Shown here piece by piece: positions 6,073 to 10,226 of a stretch of DNA of 10,226 nucleotides. Where the stretch lies: positions 1-10,226 of the forward strand of contig JACCTQ010000011.1 of NCBI GenBank assembly GCA_013812265.1, written 5' to 3'. The stretch is from Actinomycetota bacterium. GTDB taxonomy: Bacteria > Actinomycetota > Thermoleophilia > Gaiellales > Gaiellaceae. Numbering within the stretch: the stretch's first letter is position 1; each line of letters begins with the position of its first letter. The notes below the pieces were generated by a model that saw only the letters and a program-made list of their open reading frames with translations, was not told the origin of the DNA and ran no database searches. The translations under genes were made by a program, and so were the position numbers.

Positions 6073-9003
6073 GTGCCCGCACGGCTTCGCTCGCCCGAGC
6101 TCGAGCCCGGCGACACGCTGGCCGGCTACCGCGTGGAGCAGCTGCTTGGCCGCGGCGGCATGGGCGTCGTCTACCGCGCAACGCAGCTCTCGCTGCAGCG
6201 ATTGGTCGCGCTCAAGTTGCTCGCGCCCGAGCTCTGCCTGGACGTGGGCTTTCGTGAGCGCTTCGGCCGCGAGGCCCGCCTGGCGGCCTCGCTCGAGCAC
6301 CCCAGCGTGCTGCCGGTGTACGAGGCGGGGGAGGTGGAGGGCCTGCTCTACCTGGCTCTGCGCTACATCGAGGGTCAAAATCTGGACGAGCTGCTCGAGC
6401 AGGCAGGCCCTCTTGAGCCCGGGCGCGCCCTAGCCCTAGTGAGCCAGGTCGCCTCCGCGCTCGATGCCGCCCATGCGCGTGGGCTACTGCACCGAGACGT
6501 CAAGCCCGCCAACGTGCTGCTGGAAGTAAGGGCAGAGGGCGAGCACGCCTACCTGGCCGACTTCGGCCTCGCCCGCTCGAGCGCCTCCGTAAGCCGCTTG
6601 ACCGCGACCGGCACGTTCTTGGCCACGGTCGACTACGTCTCGCCCGAGCAGATCCGGGGTGAGCCGGGTGACCACCGAAGCGACCTGTACGCACTCGCCT
6701 GCCTTGTTTTTGAGCTGCTCGCCGGCCGGCCGCCCTTCCGACACCAAGACGAGGTCGCCACCCTGTGGGCGCATATGCACGATCAGCCCCCCGCGCTGAG
6801 CGGGCTACGCCCCGAGCTGCCGGCCGCGCTCGACAGCGTGCTCGCCCGTGCCCTTGCCAAGCAGCCGGAGGAGCGCTACACCAGCGGCCGTGAGCTCGCT
6901 CAGGCACTGCAGCATGCGCTCGCAGGCGAGCGCACCAAGCTGGCGCCGGCGCAGCCTCTGCCGCCCGCGGAGGGCCTGGAGCGCGAGTTCCCGGCACTGA
7001 AGACGCTCGCCGCCCGGCCGAACAACTTGCCCGCCCAGCCCAGTCCCTTGATCGGCAGACGACGGGAGCTACAAGAGCTGCAGGCGCTACTCGGAAGTGA
7101 GAACGTGCGTCTACTCACTCTCAGCGGGCCGGGCGGCACCGGAAAGACGCGCCTCGCTCTGCAAGTGGGTGCCGAGCTGCTCGAGCGGTTCTCGGCGGGC
7201 GTCTACTTCTGCCCGCTGGCCCCTGTTCGCGACCCGGAGCTCCTGCTTCCTGCGATCGCCGAGACGCTTTCGCTGCGCGAGCAACCAGGCCAGACGCTCG
7301 CGGAGACCTTGCGCGAGTACCTGAGCGAGAAAGAGCTGTTGCTTCTGCTCGACAACCTGGAGCAGCTCGTCGCAGGGGGGCCTAGGCTGGCAGAGCTGCT
7401 GGCCGCCTGTCCCAGGCTGAGCGTGCTCTGCACCAGCAGGGCGCTGCTTCGGATCGGCGGCGAGCACGAGTACGCGCTCGAGCCCTTGCCCGAAGACGAC
7501 GCCGTCAGCCTGTTTCGAGCGCGAGCGGTGAACTCAGAGCCGCCGGAAGCAGTGGAAGAGATCTGCCGGCGCCTGGACGGGCTTCCGCTTGCGATCGAGC
7601 TCGCGGCCGCGCGCACGCGCCTGCTTGCACCCACAGAGCTGCTCGGTCGCCTCGAACAGCGCCTGCCGCTTCTGACCGGCGGAAGGCGCGATGCCCCCGA
7701 GCGCCAGCGCACCCTGCGCGCGACGATCGAGTGGAGCTACGAGCTCCTTTCCCCCGAAGAGCGGGGTCTGTTCGCCCGCCTGTCGGTGTTCGCGGGCAGC
7801 TTCACGCTCGAGGCGGCAGAGGAGGTGTGCGAGGCCGACCTCGATACGCTCGAGATGCTGCTCGAGCAGAGCCTGCTACGCCGGTGGGCGAGCGGTCGGT
7901 TGGGCATGCTGGAGACGATCCGCGAGTTCGCGGGCGAGCGACTCGAGGACGCTCAGGAGGCCGACAGCACGCGCAAGCAGCATGCCGCCTACTTCCTCGC
8001 GCTTGCCACGAAGGCAGAGCCGCACCTCATAGGCCCGGAGCAGGCTCAGTGGCTGGAGCGCCTCGAACAAGAGCATGACAACTTTCGTGCCGCGCTGGCG
8101 TGGGCGGCTCGTGCCGGCGCGGGAGAGCTGGAGCTTCGGTTGGCGACAGCTCTAGCACCTTTCTGGGACACCCGCGGGCACCTTCGAGAAGCGGTCGGCT
8201 ACCTCGAGCACGCGGTCGCGGGCGTGCACGCTCGTGACTTCCCCTGCGTCCGGGCAAAGGCCCTCGCCTTCCTCGCCGGTTCCCTCGGCAGGCTCGGCGA
8301 CCTTGGCTCGTGCAAGACGTTGAGCCAGGAGGCGCTTAGCGTGGCGAGGGAATGCGGGGACGTTCCCACGGTTCTCTACTGCCTCCTCAACCTTTCGGTA
8401 AGCGCGGCGGACGAGGGAGACTTCGAGGCCGCGTCCTCGGCGCTCGCGGAGGCGGGCGATCTTGCGGCGCAGGGCGGCTATCTTGCCGAGCTCGGCATGG
8501 CGAAGGGAAACCTGGGCAACCTTGCTATCGCGCGCGGGGATTACGCCCTAGCAGAGTCGCTCTGCGAGGAAAGTGCAGCGCTACTGCGAGCAGCGGGAAA
8601 CCAATGGGGACTGTCCCACGCAGTGTTCAACACCGGACTCGCGCGACTGAAGCAGGGGCAAGCCGAAGCCGCCCGCGAGCCGTTCGAGGAGGCACTCCGG
8701 ATCGCGCGCGAGCTCCAGGCGAGAGAGGGCTTCGTCTACTGCCTGGTCGCTCTCGCTGCTGTCGAAAGCCGCCTGCGTCCTGAACGTTCGGCGTGCTTGC
8801 TTGGCGCGCTCGCGGCGCTTCAACAGGAGACCGGGATTCTGTTGCAAGCTGCAGAGCGTGAGCTTCACGGCGACACCGAGGCGGCGGTGCGGGCGAAACT
8901 CGGTGACGATCGGTGGGCCGCAGCCTGGCAGGAAGGGCGCGCGCTGCCAGCGGATCAGGCCATCGTATTCGCGCTCGGTGAGAGCCCAGCGCCGGCCGTG
9001 TGA
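6073..9003 (+). CDS. Hanks kinase fused to NB-ARC/STAND ATPase and TPR-like repeats (PknK-like)
   Basis: A 976-residue signalling protein, probably cytoplasmic, since no membrane segment is seen. The kinase domain covers about residues 19-285: GRGGMG (26-31), Lys48, Glu67, HRD 140-142 with Lys144 and Asn147, DFG 163-165, activation-loop Thr177/Thr179, SPE 190-192. A linker leads to a STAND NTPase, about 325-540, with Walker A GPGGTGKT (352-359), Walker B LLLLDN (Asp427), a TSR sensor motif (454-456) and the NB-ARC-type GLPLA (503-507). A winged-helix-like region follows (about 548-590), then helical TPR-like repeats (about 635-915). M. tuberculosis PknK has a comparable kinase plus MalT-like NTPase layout; in this protein no LuxR-type DNA-binding domain is seen at the C-terminus. 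By family logic the repeats sense a ligand or partner, the ATPase oligomerises, and the kinase gives the output. The partner and substrates are unknown. The start is GTG, and an inverted repeat lies just upstream. Confidence 0.93.
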   Translation: MPARLRSPELEPGDTLAGYRVEQLLGRGGMGVVYRATQLSLQRLVALKLLAPELCLDVGFRERFGREARLAASLEHPSVLPVYEAGEVEGLLYLALRYIEGQNLDELLEQAGPLEPGRALALVSQVASALDAAHARGLLHRDVKPANVLLEVRAEGEHAYLADFGLARSSASVSRLTATGTFLATVDYVSPEQIRGEPGDHRSDLYALACLVFELLAGRPPFRHQDEVATLWAHMHDQPPALSGLRPELPAALDSVLARALAKQPEERYTSGRELAQALQHALAGERTKLAPAQPLPPAEGLEREFPALKTLAARPNNLPAQPSPLIGRRRELQELQALLGSENVRLLTLSGPGGTGKTRLALQVGAELLERFSAGVYFCPLAPVRDPELLLPAIAETLSLREQPGQTLAETLREYLSEKELLLLLDNLEQLVAGGPRLAELLAACPRLSVLCTSRALLRIGGEHEYALEPLPEDDAVSLFRARAVNSEPPEAVEEICRRLDGLPLAIELAAARTRLLAPTELLGRLEQRLPLLTGGRRDAPERQRTLRATIEWSYELLSPEERGLFARLSVFAGSFTLEAAEEVCEADLDTLEMLLEQSLLRRWASGRLGMLETIREFAGERLEDAQEADSTRKQHAAYFLALATKAEPHLIGPEQAQWLERLEQEHDNFRAALAWAARAGAGELELRLATALAPFWDTRGHLREAVGYLEHAVAGVHARDFPCVRAKALAFLAGSLGRLGDLGSCKTLSQEALSVARECGDVPTVLYCLLNLSVSAADEGDFEAASSALAEAGDLAAQGGYLAELGMAKGNLGNLAIARGDYALAESLCEESAALLRAAGNQWGLSHAVFNTGLARLKQGQAEAAREPFEEALRIARELQAREGFVYCLVALAAVESRLRPERSACLLGALAALQQETGILLQAAERELHGDTEAAVRAKLGDDRWAAAWQEGRALPADQAIVFALGESPAPAV

Positions 9004-9117
9004 ATGACGTAGTTGATACACGCTTTGTCACCGAGCGAAAGGTGAAACCTGGCCGCGATCCGCTCAACGGTTTCGGCCGCGTGCATCAAGCTTCACCCGC
9101 GACACCGCGCGGCGGCG

Positions 9118-9369
9118 TTAGATGTGCTCGGGAAGTGCGAGCCGAACGGCTTCCTCGAAGCTCAGCTCGCGGCCTGCTTTCGGGTCGAGATCTCCGTTCG
9201 CCTGCGGCGGGATAGCCAGCGTCACGCATATGCACCCCGAGGTGCGAGAGAAACGGGCGTTTACCGCGGAAGCAACGCTCGCTGACCACCTATTGACCGC
9301 ACGAGAAGCGCCAAAGAGTGGTTCAGGACCGAAATCGCCCGCCCGCGGCGCTTCGAAAAGCGACTGCAA
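9118..9369 (-). pseudogene. Possible orphan coding remnant with a gene-like C-terminal tail
   Basis: An open frame ends at TAA 9120-9118. Only its last 40 or so residues look like real protein: ICVTLAIPPQANGDLDP followed by GRELSFEEAVRLALPEHI, with GC-rich third positions. Upstream residues (rich in Ser, Arg and Ala) look non-coding, and the only start is a TTG at 9369. The tail resembles the loose pattern G-R-x-L-S-x-E-x-A-x-x-x-AL at the end of many actinobacterial TPR/LuxR-type regulators, including the end of the gene just upstream (EGRALPADQAIVFALGE). It is probably a leftover 3' end of a larger gene. I cannot name the family. Confidence 0.28.
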
Positions 9370-9385
9370 AACGAGCGATTCCGGC

Positions 9386-9638
9386 TCAGATCGGCAGAGC
9401 GCAGAGCCGCGGCCGAGCTGCTTCGAGCACAGTACCGCCCGCCGGCGACGCGGCGCCCAGCGGGTAGAAGGCGCTCATCTCGTCGCTGACGAAGCCCGGC
9501 TCGACGGGCTCGCTGCTCTTGACCGCGCCGCCGGGACGCGATTGCGCTTCGAGCACCTCGACTCCACCCCGCGTCGGCGAGGAGGTTGGCGGCGACGAGT
9601 CCGTTCGGCCCCGCCCCGATGACGACGGCGTCGGGCAT
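9386..9638 (-). pseudogene. 5' remnant of an FAD-dependent oxidoreductase (phytoene desaturase-related), frameshifted
   Basis: From ATG 9638 the first frame encodes MPDAVVIGAGPNGLVAANLL then ADAGW, a clear FAD-binding Rossmann start with GxGxxG. The expected continuation is in another frame from about 9563: VEVLEAQSRPGGAV, then EPGFVSDEMSAFYPLGAASP, ending at TGA 9388-9386. Restoring the frame needs removal of one base or addition of two near 9562-9566. Joined, the fragment is only about 84 codons, against roughly 500 for this family (COG1233, NAD(P)/FAD-dependent oxidoreductases related to phytoene dehydrogenase). Homology fades after AASP. So the gene is both frameshifted and missing its bulk, which argues for real decay or a rearrangement rather than a lone read error. 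Confidence 0.7.
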
Positions 9639-9820
9639 CCTCGGGGCCTAGCCGCCGGCCGTGCTCTTGAAACGGCTGGAAAACTTACTTCGGCTACGAC
9701 GTCGACTACGTGCCGATCGAGGAGCTCGCAGGCCGCGCAGGCGCCGGCGGGGGGACAAGCGCCGAGAGGGCTGAGCGTCGGGGGGTGCACTGCGATCCGC
9801 TGCTGCCTGAGGTAGGATCC

Positions 9821-9845
9821 CGGCGGTTAGCTCAGGTAGGGGAGC
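9821..9845 (+). other. tRNA-like 5' fragment (D-arm) without the rest of a tRNA
   Basis: CGGCGGT-TA-GCTC-AGGTAGGG-GAGC has the shape of a tRNA 5' quarter: a 7-base acceptor strand, the conserved TA, and a perfect 4-bp D stem with a GG-containing loop. No matching 3' acceptor strand (ACCGCCG) and no proper anticodon arm follow. It may be a decayed or truncated tRNA, or chance. Confidence 0.25.
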
Positions 9846-9866
9846 ACCAGATAAGCTAAAAAACTG

Positions 9867-9889
9867 GATGTCCGGCAATCTGGGACATC
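9867..9889. repeat. Perfect 7-bp inverted repeat
   Basis: GATGTCC and GGACATC flank the 9-base loop GGCAATCTG in the gene-free stretch. It is preceded by an A-run rather than followed by T on the plus strand, so read on the minus strand it is a hairpin followed by a T-run (TTTTTT, 9863-9858). That makes a minus-strand Rho-independent terminator possible, although no minus-strand gene is visible upstream of it within the window. Confidence 0.4.
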
Positions 9890-9919
9890 GGATGCTATAG
9901 CGAGGGGAGTTCTTCAGTG

Positions 9920-9929
9920 GACAGCTGTC
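9920..9929. repeat. Perfect 10-bp palindrome
   Basis: GACAGCTGTC lies about 40-50 bases before the possible small ORF at 9970. This form could bind a dimeric regulator; no promoter elements are clear around it. Confidence 0.25.
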
Positions 9930-9950
9930 GTAGCGACTCCGTCTGTCACT

Positions 9951-9965
9951 AGCGTCGCCGACGCT
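9951..9965. repeat. 15-bp near-palindrome just before a possible ORF
   Basis: AGCGTCG and CGACGCT surround a single central base and end 4 bases before the ATG at 9970. It is too tight for a hairpin, so a protein-binding site is the more natural reading, if it has a function. Confidence 0.28.
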
Positions 9966-9969
9966 GTAA

Positions 9970-10179
9970 ATGCCTACCCTTTGCGGAGTCGGCCGGCGAC
10001 CGTCACCCGGCGAGCTGGGAGATTGTCGGGATCTTCCTCGCGGGCTGGGAGGATCGTTTCAAACGGCGGCGCGGGCGGCCGACCTCATCTTCGTGGGCGA
10101 CGTGGCCCTCGACGTCGATCCCGGCGTGCGGCCGCTGCTCTTCCACGGCGGCCGCTACGGGTTCCGGCGGAGCGAGTAG
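9970..10179 (+). CDS. Possible small protein or gene fragment, unrecognised
   Basis: This 69-codon frame starts at ATG and ends at TAG (10177-10179). The second half, from about residue 35 (AADLIFVGDVALDVDPGV, then RPLLFHGGRYGFRRSE), has the GC-rich third positions and ordered look of real protein. The first half is rich in Gly, Arg and Pro and less convincing. It may be the 3' end of a degraded gene, or a shorter gene with a later GTG start (for example the GTG at 10093). There is no ribosome-binding site before the ATG. It ends 9 bases before a possible next start, as in an operon. Family unknown. Confidence 0.33.
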   Translation: MPTLCGVGRRPSPGELGDCRDLPRGLGGSFQTAARAADLIFVGDVALDVDPGVRPLLFHGGRYGFRRSE

Positions 10180-10188
10180 ATAGCGCCC

Positions 10189-10226
10189 GTGGCGAGCTTC
10201 CGGTTCCTGAAGGTCTTCGCCGGCGG
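10189..10226 (+). CDS. Possible start of a gene running off the right edge
   Basis: A GTG at 10189 opens MASFRFLKVFAG and stays open to the window end. Codon use fits the host (GC-rich third positions), and the 9-base distance from the preceding stop suits co-transcription. Only 12 residues are visible, so no product can be named. Confidence 0.25.
   Translation, partial: MASFRFLKVFAG

Larger units (their letters stand above)
9639..9969. other. Stretch without a supported gene
   Basis: No intact gene is seen in these 331 bases. A start-less plus-strand frame at 9686-9745 reads YFGYDVDYVPIEELAGRAG with GC-rich third positions and may be a coding scrap. From about 9800 the base composition becomes less GC-rich, with an A-run (9858-9863), a tRNA-like D-arm (9828-9845) and several palindromes, listed separately. 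It separates the oxidoreductase remnant from a possible plus-strand gene cluster running off the right edge. Confidence 0.5.

Noticed and set aside
9122..9622. Plus-strand frame of 166 codons opposite the oxidoreductase remnant
   Set aside because: Ser/Arg/Ala-rich translation without domain features; the minus strand carries the recognisable FAD-binding sequence.
9821..9895. Complete tRNA gene
   Set aside because: Only the D-arm is convincing. The next stem needs a 13-base loop, and no 3' acceptor strand pairs with the 5' end.
1..10226. CRISPR array, insertion sequence or transposase
   Set aside because: No regularly spaced repeats, no terminal inverted repeats flanking a frame, and no transposase or integrase motif were seen on either strand.

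Overview
The window is GC-rich, roughly 70% by eye, with GTG starts and few Shine-Dalgarno sites. Its genes are typical of actinobacteria: Hanks-type kinases, an Rv1284-like beta-carbonic anhydrase, an Rv3717-like amidase, a SIMPL-domain protein and a PknK-like kinase-STAND fusion. I infer a soil or environmental actinobacterium, possibly of the Thermoleophilia lineage. No 16S or other marker gene is present to confirm this.

Left part (1-4596). A Hanks-type Ser/Thr kinase runs off the left edge on the minus strand and is divergent from a short beta-carbonic anhydrase gene on the plus strand. That gene converges with a minus-strand row: an N-acetylmuramoyl-L-alanine amidase, a small secreted four-cysteine protein split by a one-base frameshift, and an aryl/vanillin-type aldehyde dehydrogenase. 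The dehydrogenase has no clean start codon because its 5' end overlaps the damaged gene.

Middle (4597-6072). A secreted SIMPL-domain protein is divergent from the amidase and ends at a strong GC-only hairpin. A tRNA-Arg(CCU) gene follows. Beyond it lie an unrecognised 107-residue minus-strand protein and a perfect 9-bp inverted repeat.

Right part (6073-10226). The largest gene encodes a 976-residue protein with an N-terminal Hanks kinase, an NB-ARC/STAND ATPase, a winged helix and TPR-like repeats, an architecture related to mycobacterial PknK. Its kinase N-lobe is close to that of the partial kinase at the left edge. After it the DNA looks decayed: a frameshifted, truncated FAD-oxidoreductase 5' end, an orphan minus-strand tail, a 330-base stretch with only palindromes and a tRNA-like 5' fragment, then a possible small ORF and the possible start of another gene.

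Taken together, the left half looks like ordinary chromosome: cell-wall turnover, CO2/bicarbonate exchange, aldehyde oxidation and envelope proteins. The segment from the tRNA gene rightward looks more accessory. The kinase-STAND-TPR protein is the most notable gene. No CRISPR array, transposase, integrase or complete insertion sequence was seen.
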